A stretch of 64,000 nucleotides of DNA, taken from assembly GCF_041821065.1 (NCBI RefSeq), contig NZ_JBGUAX010000004.1:186001-250000 (forward strand). The letters are read 5' to 3'. Shown in pieces: positions 37,528 through 44,289 of this stretch. This DNA is from Egicoccus sp. AB-alg2 (GTDB taxonomy: Bacteria > Actinomycetota > Nitriliruptoria > Nitriliruptorales > Nitriliruptoraceae). The notes under the pieces were generated by a model. That model was not told the origin of the DNA, did not search any database, and saw only the letters and a list, made by a program, of their open reading frames with translations. A program made the position numbers and the translations under genes. Each line of letters starts with the position of its first letter. The stretch's first letter is position 1.

Positions 37528-38352
37528 TCAGGACGTGAGGATGGCGACGACCCGGCGCGGGTCGATGTCGCCGGCATCCTGCTCGGGTACCACGACCGGC
37601 ACCGGCCCCTTCAGGAGGGTGCGACGCACCGTCTCGCTGGCCCGCCGACCGGCCGGCAGGGCGTGCACGACCACGTCGGCGCCATCCACGAGCGGGCACG
37701 ATCCGGTGGTGAGCAGCGGACAGGGCTCACCGGGGGTCCGGTCCTCGGGGCCCGGGCACACCGCTACCTGGGCACCAGCCCCACGCACGACCGCCTCGCC
37801 GGCCCACCGGCCCCGGGGAGCCTCGACCAGCACGCGCGGCCCCGGGCCGGCGTCCGGCCAGGGTGGCGCGCACGATGCCGTGCCCACCACGATGCCGACG
37901 ACGCTGTCGTCGGGACGCTCGATGGTCGCCCCGCCACGACGACGCAGCAGCCCCAGCATCGGGGCGTTGCTCTCCAGGACGTCGCCGTACAGGGCGGTGA
38001 ACCCGGCCGCCGCGGCTCGCCGGCGCAGCTCGCCGAACAGCGCGCGGCCGAGGCCGCCCCGATGCTCGACGTCGACCGACATGGCGAACTCCGCGCTCCC
38101 GTCGTCCCGCGGCGCGAAGCCGGCTTCGCCGACGCACCGGGGCCCCGCCTCGCCGTCCGTCATGGCGACGAGCGTCGTGCCACCCCGGGCCGGGAGGGCG
38201 AGCCAGGAGTCGAGGTGGCGTTCCAACGCGCGCGAGCCGAAGAACCGTCGGCGTCGGTCGTCGTCCGGAAGGCGCTCCAGGTAGGCCAGCAGGGCCGCGC
38301 GGTCGTCGGGTGACGTGGCCCGGACCGTGACCTCGCCGCTGCCGTTGCGCAT
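37528..38352 (-). CDS. GNAT acetyltransferase with extra C-terminal domain
   Basis: The 274-residue protein has an N-terminal GNAT domain (about 8-155). Its start, VTVRATSPDDRAALLAYLERLPDDDRRRRFF, given here only as RATSPDDRAALLAYLERLP, resembles the acetyltransferase half of bacterial Pat-type protein acetylases. EHRGGLGRALFGELRRRAAAAG is the acetyl-CoA-binding motif A. The last 110 residues form a separate domain of unknown type, ending VVVPEQDAGDIDPRRVV. Such enzymes often acetylate and silence acyl-CoA synthetases. It is divergent from the epoxidase operon, and one TetR-type operator lies just upstream. Confidence 0.78.
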   Translation of the reverse strand: MRNGSGEVTVRATSPDDRAALLAYLERLPDDDRRRRFFGSRALERHLDSWLALPARGGTTLVAMTDGEAGPRCVGEAGFAPRDDGSAEFAMSVDVEHRGGLGRALFGELRRRAAAAGFTALYGDVLESNAPMLGLLRRRGGATIERPDDSVVGIVVGTASCAPPWPDAGPGPRVLVEAPRGRWAGEAVVRGAGAQVAVCPGPEDRTPGEPCPLLTTGSCPLVDGADVVVHALPAGRRASETVRRTLLKGPVPVVVPEQDAGDIDPRRVVAILTS

Positions 38353-38375
38353 CGCCGCCTGACCTCCCGGATCTC

Positions 38376-38391
38376 CTGACTATGCGGTCAG
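38376..38391. promoter_or_regulatory. TetR-type operator 1
   Basis: CTGACTATGCGGTCAG is one of four near-identical 16-base sites. It lies in the divergent region between the GNAT gene and the epoxidase operon, about 24 bases before the GNAT start, and could affect the GNAT promoter. Confidence 0.6.
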
Positions 38392-38447
38392 TCTGCGGTC
38401 CGGTGACGGCGGTGCGCAGGGCCGATGGACCCGATCCACCGGGGCGG

Positions 38448-38476
38448 TTGCGCCTGACTGTCCGGTCAGTCATACT
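38448..38476 (+). promoter_or_regulatory. Epoxidase-operon promoter with TetR-type operator 2 in its spacer
   Basis: TTGCGC (38448-38453) and CATACT (38471-38476) are 17 bases apart, and the spacer is almost exactly the operator CTGACTGTCCGGTCAG (38454-38469). A repressor bound there would block RNA polymerase. The first gene starts at 38505. The matching sites at 45828 and 45913 suggest one regulator for both arms. Confidence 0.7.
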
Positions 38477-38504
38477 TGGGCGTGTCGTCGGGAGAGGAGC
38501 CACC

Positions 38505-39455
38505 GTGACCGGGACCACGAGCGCGCGTCTGAGCGAGGAGCAGGTCCGCGAGCGCATCGCCGCGGGACGGCTGATCGAGGGCCCCGACTACGCCTCGGAG
38601 CAGTACCTCAAGGCGCTCGAACGCACCCTGATCGTCTCCGCCGACACGGAGCTGATCAGTGCACCGTCGTACCTGCGCGCCGCCGCCAACGCGCCCGACA
38701 CCAGCGCCTACATGTCCGTGCTCAGCATCGTCCAGGACGAGGTGGGCCACGCCCACATCGCCTACCGGATGCTGCGGGACATGGGCGTGGACGTCGAGGA
38801 ACTGGTCTATGGGCGCCAGCCACACGAGTACAAGCACCCCTACGCCTTCGACGTGCCGCTCGACTCCTGGAGCGACATGATCGTCGCGAACGCGTTCTAC
38901 GACCGCGCGGGGTTCGTGCTCCTCAGCGACGTCTTCGAGCACACCACCTACGCACCGTGGAAGCGGGCGCTGGTCAAGGTCGACCGCGAGGAGACCTTCC
39001 ACCTGCGCCACGGCGAGCGCTGGATCGCCCGGCTGTCCAAGGACGACGACGCACGCCGCAGAATCCAGGAATCCATCGACTGGATGTTCATCCTGACCCT
39101 GGAGTGGTTCGGGCTGCCCGACGACCTCAAGCGCCACGGTGACCAGGTCGGCTACAAGCTCAAGGGACAGACCAACGACCAGCTGCGCCAGACGTGGATG
39201 CGTGCCGTCGTCCCGTTCTGCGAGGAACACGGCTACGAGGTGCCGGCCCACCACGACGAGGAGACCGACACCTACGTGATCGACTGCGCGTTCCCCATGG
39301 CGTTCGACGCGGAGGCGAAGGCCTGGGACCACGCCAAGGGCCAGATCAGCTGGGACGAGGTCATGCAACGGTGGCGGGCACGTGGCCCTGCGAACCAGGA
39401 GTTCGTGCGCAGCATCCAGCGCGGCTACAAGCAACTGCAGGAGCAGTCGGCATGA
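38505..39455 (+). CDS. PaaA-like diiron oxygenase subunit
   Basis: This 316-residue ferritin-like protein belongs to the PaaA/PaaC family. It has the diiron pattern of the catalytic subunit: Glu49 (ADTEL), ExxH in VQDEVGHAHIAY (Glu79, His82) and a second ExxH in REETFHLRHG. In Paa systems this subunit epoxidises the ring of phenylacetyl-CoA. Here the sequence is divergent and followed by an unusual set of partners, so the substrate could be another aryl- or acyl-CoA. GTG 38505 has GGAGAGGAG upstream. The stop overlaps the next start as ATGA. It is shorter than BoxB (about 470 residues), which argues against a benzoyl-CoA epoxidase of the Box type. Confidence 0.82.
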   Translation: MTGTTSARLSEEQVRERIAAGRLIEGPDYASEQYLKALERTLIVSADTELISAPSYLRAAANAPDTSAYMSVLSIVQDEVGHAHIAYRMLRDMGVDVEELVYGRQPHEYKHPYAFDVPLDSWSDMIVANAFYDRAGFVLLSDVFEHTTYAPWKRALVKVDREETFHLRHGERWIARLSKDDDARRRIQESIDWMFILTLEWFGLPDDLKRHGDQVGYKLKGQTNDQLRQTWMRAVVPFCEEHGYEVPAHHDEETDTYVIDCAFPMAFDAEAKAWDHAKGQISWDEVMQRWRARGPANQEFVRSIQRGYKQLQEQSA

Positions 39456-39808
39456 CGGCGCCGACCGCGCTGCCGGTACCGCCGCGGGGCCGCCTCGACG
39501 GGTCGGTGGACGAGGAACGCCTCTGGGAGGCCCTGTCCGCCGTGGAGGACCCGGAACTGCCCGTCAGCGTCGTGGACCTCGGCCTCGTGCGGGAACTCGA
39601 CGTCCGCGACGGGCAGGTGCGCATCGGGCTGACCTACACGTCGCTGGCCTGCCCGTGCGTGGAGATCATCCGCGACGACGTCCGTGACGCGCTCGCGGCG
39701 CTGCCCGGTGTCACGGCCGTGACCGTCGACGACGTGCTGGAGCCCTGGTCGCGCGACGACCTGACACCCGCCGCCGTCGAGGCGCTGCGTGTCGTCGCGA
39801 TCCTCTGA
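39452..39808 (+). CDS. PaaD N-terminal-like MIP18/DUF59 protein
   Basis: This 118-residue protein has the MIP18 (DUF59) fold: LWEALSAVEDPELPVSVVDLGLV, then LTYTSLACPCVEIIRDDV with the conserved Cys pair. In PaaD this domain is followed by a zinc ribbon and helps mature the oxygenase. Here the protein ends after the MIP18 part, and a separate zinc-ribbon gene lies at 41040, so PaaD appears to be split. It overlaps the PaaA-like gene by 4 bases. Confidence 0.85.
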   Translation: MTAPTALPVPPRGRLDGSVDEERLWEALSAVEDPELPVSVVDLGLVRELDVRDGQVRIGLTYTSLACPCVEIIRDDVRDALAALPGVTAVTVDDVLEPWSRDDLTPAAVEALRVVAIL

Positions 39809-39827
39809 CGTCCACCGGGAGAGCGAG

Positions 39828-40031
39828 ATGAGCAGGGTCGAGCCGGACAAGCCGTTCGAGGTCTTCGCACGTCACGACCGTGAGCCGGAACCGCGGCACA
39901 TCGGGCAGGTGCGCGCCGACCGCCAGCGCGACGCGGTCGTGTTCGCCTACACGCTGTACGACGAGCGCCGCTGGCAGGACATGTTCGTCGTGCCGACCTC
40001 TGCCGTGCACCGGCTGATCCGGCCGGCATGA
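39828..40031 (+). CDS. PaaB-like small subunit
   Basis: This 67-residue protein matches the first part of PaaB: PFEVFARHDREPEPRHIGQV followed by RADRQRDAVVFAYTLYDERR and a final FVVPTSAVHRL. PaaB bridges PaaAC dimers in the epoxidase. E. coli PaaB is about 95 residues, so this is a short form. ATG 39828 has GGGAGA upstream and follows the MIP18 gene by 19 bases. It would be easy to miss because of its size. Confidence 0.75.
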   Translation: MSRVEPDKPFEVFARHDREPEPRHIGQVRADRQRDAVVFAYTLYDERRWQDMFVVPTSAVHRLIRPA

Positions 40032-40063
40032 CGGCCGGCGGCCGAGGAAGGGAGGCATCGGCC

Positions 40064-40291
40064 ATGACCTATCACCTCTACGTCCGGACGGCGTACGCCG
40101 ATCCGCTCGAGCGGTTGACGTCGTTCGAGCACGACGGTGTTCCACGGCTGGAGGACCTGCCCGTCGAGGTGGATCCCGCCTGGCTCGAAGCGGTGCTGAT
40201 CCCCGACGAGGCGATCACGTGGGTGCTGCGCGACGGTGATCTCGTGACCGAGCCCGGGCCGCGTCCCGCCACCGAGGAGGTGCCGGCGTGA
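40064..40291 (+). CDS. Uncharacterised 75-residue protein of the epoxidase operon
   Basis: I do not recognise this acidic protein (starts MTYHLYVRTAYADPLERL; contains LPVEVDPAWLEAVLIPDEA and ends in a Glu/Pro-rich tail). ATG 40064 has AGGGAGG 8 bases upstream; ATG 40028, which overlaps the PaaB-like stop, is a weaker start. Its stop overlaps the PaaC-like gene as GTGA. Its position inside a tightly coupled operon, between B- and C-type subunits, suggests it binds or assembles the oxygenase. No function is known to me. Confidence 0.7.
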   Translation: MTYHLYVRTAYADPLERLTSFEHDGVPRLEDLPVEVDPAWLEAVLIPDEAITWVLRDGDLVTEPGPRPATEEVPA

Positions 40292-41043
40292 CCGACGTCA
40301 AGGAACTCGACCGGACGACGGCCGACGGGCTGGCGAACCTGCTCGTGGTCGTCGGGGACAACAAGCACTGGATGGCCAAGTGGCTGGCCCAGTGGTCGGT
40401 GGGCGCGCCCGGGCTGGAGAGTGCGGTCGCCGCGGCGGCCATTGCGCAGGGCCACTTCGGGCAGGCGCGCGCCCTGTTCCCGTTCGTGCAGCAGTTCCTG
40501 TTCGACCATGAGATCGTCGGACCGGAGGAGCGGACCCGCCGGTACCGCGTCAGCGCGCTGGACGAGCCCTTCGGGTCGTGGGCCCAGGCGGTCGTCACGC
40601 TGCTGCTGGTCGACACGGGCCTGAACGTCGTGCTGCGGTCCCTGCACGAGACGCAGGACGAGCTCGCGCGCCGCATCGGCCGAGTGCTCGACGAATCGCG
40701 GTTCTACCGGGACTTCGCCGCCGGCCGGCTCGCCGACCTCACCACCAACTGGGAGCACGGGCGCGCCCAGGTGGAGCCGCACGTGACCCCGATCCTGGTC
40801 GAGATGCTGTGCTGGTTCGGCCCACCCGGTGAGGCCGGGGTGGAGCACCTGGTGGCCAACGACGTGCTGACCCTGGACAACGACGCGATGCGGCAGGCGT
40901 TCCTCGACGACGTGGCGCCGACGCTGCTCGAGCTGGACTACCGGTTGCCGGTCGGTGGCGGGCCGGGGGAGTGGACGTGGGAGGAGCTGCCATGGGACCG
41001 GTGGAACGCCCTCCAACGCCGCCTGGAGGTATCGAACCCGTGA
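40288..41043 (+). CDS. PaaC-like structural subunit
   Basis: This 251-residue protein resembles PaaC, the non-catalytic partner of PaaA with the same helical fold. KWLAQWSVGAPGLESAVAAAAIA and GHFGQARALFPF align with the PaaC pattern around its IGQAR motif, where catalytic iron ligands are not kept. An intact ExxH set like that of the PaaA-like protein is not evident. GTG 40288 overlaps the previous stop, and its own stop overlaps the zinc-ribbon gene as GTGA. Confidence 0.75.
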   Translation: MTDVKELDRTTADGLANLLVVVGDNKHWMAKWLAQWSVGAPGLESAVAAAAIAQGHFGQARALFPFVQQFLFDHEIVGPEERTRRYRVSALDEPFGSWAQAVVTLLLVDTGLNVVLRSLHETQDELARRIGRVLDESRFYRDFAAGRLADLTTNWEHGRAQVEPHVTPILVEMLCWFGPPGEAGVEHLVANDVLTLDNDAMRQAFLDDVAPTLLELDYRLPVGGGPGEWTWEELPWDRWNALQRRLEVSNP

Positions 41044-41186
41044 CCTGCCCCTGGTGCGGTTCCGGCGACGTCGGCCAGGTTCGCGACTTCGGGTCGCTGC
41101 TGATGACCTCGCAGTGGTTCTGCGAGGCCTGCAAGAGCCCGTTCGAGCGCATCCGGCAGCGCGGAAGCGACACGGGCCCGGCGTGA
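41040..41186 (+). CDS. PaaD C-terminal-like zinc-ribbon mini-protein
   Basis: This 48-residue protein has two CxxC pairs (TCPWCGS and CEACKSPF) around DFGSLLMTSQWF. The order CPxCGS, FGS, CxxC, PF is that of the C-terminal zinc ribbon of PaaD. The N-terminal MIP18 part is encoded separately at 39452. GTG 41040 overlaps the PaaC-like stop and its stop overlaps the next gene as GTGA. ATG 40992 would add 16 residues. The gene is short enough to be missed by automatic annotation. Confidence 0.78.
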   Translation: MTCPWCGSGDVGQVRDFGSLLMTSQWFCEACKSPFERIRQRGSDTGPA

Positions 41187-41956
41187 GCGGCCCGATCCTG
41201 CAGGACGACCGGTCCGGGGTGCGCGTGCTCACCCTGCACCGTCCCGAGGCGCGCAACGCCATCGACACGGACACCCAGGACGCGTTGCGGGACGCGCTGG
41301 TCGCCGCGGCCCGCGACCAGCAGGTCCGCGCCATCGTCCTGACCGGCACCGACCCGGCCTTCTCCGCCGGCGGCGACCTCAGCCGCTTCGGCTCCGGCGT
41401 CGACCCGACCGCCTTCCGCTTCGAGAGCCACGAACTGACCGCCACGGTCGAACTGGTCGAACGCATCGAGAAGCCGGTCGTCGCGGCCCTCAACGGGGTC
41501 GCGACCGGGGCCGGCGCCCAACTCGCGCTGGCCTGCGACCTGCGCATCGCCTCCGAGCGGGCCCGGTTCCTGCACCGCGAGTCCTTCCTGGGCCTGCTGC
41601 CGGCCCACGGCGGGATCGTGCGCCTGGTCCACCTGGTGGGACTCGCCCGCGCCCGCGACCTCGTGCTCGGGGGACAGGACCTCGACGCCGCAGCCGCCCA
41701 CCGCGCCGGCCTGGTCACCGAGGTGGTGCCGCACGAACAGCTGCTCGCGCACACGCTCGAGCGCGTGGCCGGGATCCTCCGCCGCAGCCCCGACGCGTAC
41801 GCGGCGGCGAAGCGGGTGCTCAACCTCGCCCCCTCGCTGCACCTGGCTGCGGGCACCGCCGTCGAGACGCTCGGTCAGAGCCTGCTCGTCACCACCGACG
41901 AGCACCTCCGGCGCCTGGAGGCGGCGAGGACGTCGGCGTCGAAGGAGCGCACATGA
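41183..41956 (+). CDS. Enoyl-CoA hydratase/isomerase, PaaG-like role
   Basis: This 257-residue crotonase-fold protein has the oxyanion-hole residues in FSAGGDLSRFG and ATGAGAQLALACD. The first catalytic Glu of hydratases (GGCEL) is Gln here (GAQLAL), while a Glu at the second position is present in HRESFLGLLP. Single-acid crotonases are often isomerases, so a PaaG-like conversion of the epoxide to an oxepin or a double-bond shift is plausible. GTG 41183 overlaps the zinc-ribbon stop; its stop overlaps the hydrolase as ATGA. Confidence 0.82.
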   Translation: MSGPILQDDRSGVRVLTLHRPEARNAIDTDTQDALRDALVAAARDQQVRAIVLTGTDPAFSAGGDLSRFGSGVDPTAFRFESHELTATVELVERIEKPVVAALNGVATGAGAQLALACDLRIASERARFLHRESFLGLLPAHGGIVRLVHLVGLARARDLVLGGQDLDAAAAHRAGLVTEVVPHEQLLAHTLERVAGILRRSPDAYAAAKRVLNLAPSLHLAAGTAVETLGQSLLVTTDEHLRRLEAARTSASKERT

Positions 41957-42747
41957 CCGAGACCGCCGCGGCGACCGTCGGCCGCGTCGAGCTGCCCGAC
42001 GGCGGGATCGAGTACGAGTTCCGGTCCGCGACGCCGCACGGCACCGACCTCGCCCCCCTGGTCCTGCTGCACGAGGGCCTGGGCTGCCTGGAGCTCTGGC
42101 GTGGGTTCCCCGCCGCTCTGCACGAGTCCACCGGACGCGCCGTGCTCGTGTACTCCCGGCACGGTTATGGGCGTTCCGCCGTGGTGCACGAGCCCCGGGC
42201 CGTCGACTACATGCACCACGAGGCCGACGAGGTGCTGCCGCGACTGCTGCACGAGCTCGACGTCCAGCGCCCGATCCTGGTCGGGCACAGCGACGGGGCC
42301 TCCATCGCCCTGCTCCACGCCGGCCGCGACGACGCCGACGTCGAGGCGCTCGTACTGTTCGCTCCACACGTGATCGTCGAAGACGTCTCCATCCACGGCA
42401 TCGAGGCGGCGCGTCGCGCCTACCTCGACACGGACCTGCCCCGGCGCCTGGCGCGCTACCACGACGATCCCGACGCCACCTTCTGGGGCTGGAACGACAT
42501 CTGGCTCTCGCCCGAGTTCCGCGCCTGGGACATCACCGACCGTCTGCCGGGCGTGGACGTCCCCGTGCTGGCCGTGCAGGGCACGGACGACGAGTACGGC
42601 ACCCTGCGCCAAGTCGACCTCATCGAGCAGGGTGTGACCGGTGACGTCCAGCGCGTGGTGCTCGAGCACTGCCGGCACGCACCGCACCTCGACCGGCCCG
42701 ACGCGACGTTGGCCGCGGTCGCGACCTTCCTCGCCCGCCAGCGCTGA
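41953..42747 (+). CDS. Alpha/beta-hydrolase of the epoxidase operon
   Basis: This 264-residue enzyme has the nucleophile elbow VGHSDGASIALLHA (GxSxG), HEGLGCLELWRGF as oxyanion region, and late VQGTDDEYGT and CRHAPHLDRPD that may supply the Asp and His. In Paa degradation the oxepin ring is opened by the hydratase half of PaaZ, which is not present here. This hydrolase together with the aldehyde dehydrogenase at 44290 could do that job; that is inference. It is the last gene of the plus-strand operon and converges on TetR. Confidence 0.8.
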   Translation: MTETAAATVGRVELPDGGIEYEFRSATPHGTDLAPLVLLHEGLGCLELWRGFPAALHESTGRAVLVYSRHGYGRSAVVHEPRAVDYMHHEADEVLPRLLHELDVQRPILVGHSDGASIALLHAGRDDADVEALVLFAPHVIVEDVSIHGIEAARRAYLDTDLPRRLARYHDDPDATFWGWNDIWLSPEFRAWDITDRLPGVDVPVLAVQGTDDEYGTLRQVDLIEQGVTGDVQRVVLEHCRHAPHLDRPDATLAAVATFLARQR

Positions 42748-42768
42748 CTCCCGCGCCCGGTCGGGCGG

Positions 42769-43389
42769 TCAGCCGGCGCCGAGCAGGCGGAGCAGGGCGG
42801 CGTGGCACTCGTCGCGGTAGCGACCGTGCGTGCCCTGCCAGTCGTCGTCCTGCATCCACTGCAGGAACGTGCCCTCGATCTGGGCACGCATGACGCGGGC
42901 GGCACCGTCGACGTCCTCGACGTCGAACACGCCTTCGTCGACACCCCGCTGGATCACCTGCGCGTACAGGTCGTTGATGACGGTCCGCAGCAGCTGGTGC
43001 AACTCCTGGTACGCCTCGACGCGGGCGGCGTGCTCCACGAGGTCGAGGTAGAACAGGTTGAAGTCGCGGTTGAGTTGCGGGCTGACGAACACGGCCTGGA
43101 CCAGCGACCGCAGGGCGTCCCGGGCGTCGGAGGCGTCGGCCGTCCCACGCTGGATGCGCTCGGCGGTGCGCTGCAGGGCCCACCGCATGGTCGCGACCAG
43201 CAGGTTGTCCTTGGTCTTGAAGTGGTAGAGCAGCAGACCCTTCGAGACACCGGCCTCCTCGGCGATGTCCTGCAGGGACAGCCGGTGGCTGCCCTGGCGG
43301 GCCATCACGCGGTACGTGCAGCGCACCAGTTCGACGGCGCGGGGGGCCAGTGGCGCGTCGTCCAGGACGGCGGTCGGGGAGTCGGTCAT
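42769..43389 (-). CDS. TetR-family regulator of the epoxidase cluster
   Basis: This 206-residue protein has an N-terminal HTH (about 20-65: LSLQDIAEEAGVSKGLLLYHFKTKDNLL) and an all-helical effector domain. It is the last gene of the minus-strand ALDH-hydratase operon. Four CTGACTNNNNGGTCAG sites lie at the promoters of the two operons it sits between. It most likely represses both until an aryl-CoA intermediate binds; the ligand is not known. The convergent hydrolase gene ends 21 bases away. Confidence 0.88.
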   Translation of the reverse strand: MTDSPTAVLDDAPLAPRAVELVRCTYRVMARQGSHRLSLQDIAEEAGVSKGLLLYHFKTKDNLLVATMRWALQRTAERIQRGTADASDARDALRSLVQAVFVSPQLNRDFNLFYLDLVEHAARVEAYQELHQLLRTVINDLYAQVIQRGVDEGVFDVEDVDGAARVMRAQIEGTFLQWMQDDDWQGTHGRYRDECHAALLRLLGAG

Positions 43390-43411
43390 CGCTGCGCCTT
43401 GCCCGGCGTTG

Positions 43412-43440
43412 GTTCGCCCGCCGACGGTCGGCGGGCGAAC
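43412..43440. repeat. Perfect 29-base palindrome
   Basis: GTTCGCCCGCCGAC, a central G, then GTCGGCGGGCGAAC form 14-bp arms, between the hydratase stop and the TetR start on the minus strand. It can fold into a very stable hairpin with almost no loop, which favours a protein-binding site or a processing point over a normal terminator. It differs from the four TetR-type sites. Confidence 0.7.
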
Positions 43441-43459
43441 GAAGCGTAACGCCGTGGTG

Positions 43460-44233
43460 TCACCGCCCTTCGTAGTCGGGGCGACGCTTCTCCAGGAACG
43501 CGGCCATGCCTTCGCGCGCGTCGTGCGAGGCGAACAGGGGGGCCAGCTGCTCGAGCTCGACCTGCAGGGCCTCGTGCAGGGGACGGTCGGCGCCCTCGTG
43601 CACGGCCCGCTTCGTGGCGGCGATGGCGAGCGGTGCCCCGAAGGCGATGGTGGTGGCGACCTCGCGGACGTGCTCGTCGAGCTGCTCGGCCGGGACCAGC
43701 CGGTCCACCATGCCCAGGCGCTCGGCCTCGTCCGGTGTCACCGACGTCCCGGTCGCCATCAGCAGCAGCGCACGGCCCCGACCGATGAGTCTCGGCAGCC
43801 GCTGCGTGCCGCCGGTGCCGGGCAGCAGCCCGAGCGTGACCTCGGGCAGGCCGATGCGGTAGCGGCCCTCGGCAGCGATGCGGACGTCGCAGGCGAGGGC
43901 GATCTCGTAGCCACCACCGAGGGCGTGGCCGTTGATCGCGGCGATCGACAGCTTCGGGATCGCCGCGAACCGGTCGAACACCCGGTGGGCGAGGCGCACC
44001 ATGTCGTTGTTGGTGTCTGGGTCGCCGTCGGCGAAGTTCTTCACGTCGGCGCCGGCACTGAAGAACTTGTCGCTCGAGCTGCGGACCACGACGACACGGG
44101 CCTCGTCGTCCTCGGCCAACTGGTCGATCGCGGCGCCGAGTTCCTCGACGAAGGCGCGGTCGTAGCTGTTGGCCGGTGGCCGGTCGAGCGTGATCCAGCC
44201 GATGCGGTCCTCGGTCTTGGCGGTGACGGCCAT
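43460..44233 (-). CDS. Enoyl-CoA hydratase
   Basis: This 257-residue crotonase has both catalytic Glu residues in place (NGHALGGGYEIALACD and GLPEVTLGLLPGTGGTQRLPR), unlike the paralogue at 41183. It should hydrate an enoyl-CoA during the beta-oxidation-like end of the pathway. ATG 44233 has GAGGAG upstream. It lies 56 bases after the aldehyde dehydrogenase in the same direction and 70 bases before TetR. Confidence 0.9.
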   Translation of the reverse strand: MAVTAKTEDRIGWITLDRPPANSYDRAFVEELGAAIDQLAEDDEARVVVVRSSSDKFFSAGADVKNFADGDPDTNNDMVRLAHRVFDRFAAIPKLSIAAINGHALGGGYEIALACDVRIAAEGRYRIGLPEVTLGLLPGTGGTQRLPRLIGRGRALLLMATGTSVTPDEAERLGMVDRLVPAEQLDEHVREVATTIAFGAPLAIAATKRAVHEGADRPLHEALQVELEQLAPLFASHDAREGMAAFLEKRRPDYEGR

Positions 44234-44289
44234 GGGCGTCGAACTCCTCGGTCTGCGCTGGGGGACCGGTGTCTGCGGACGGTGGGGCG

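Noticed and set aside
38505-41043. BoxAB benzoyl-CoA epoxidase
   Set aside because: The diiron protein is 316 residues and accompanied by PaaB-, PaaC- and PaaD-like proteins, which are Paa- not Box-type partners.
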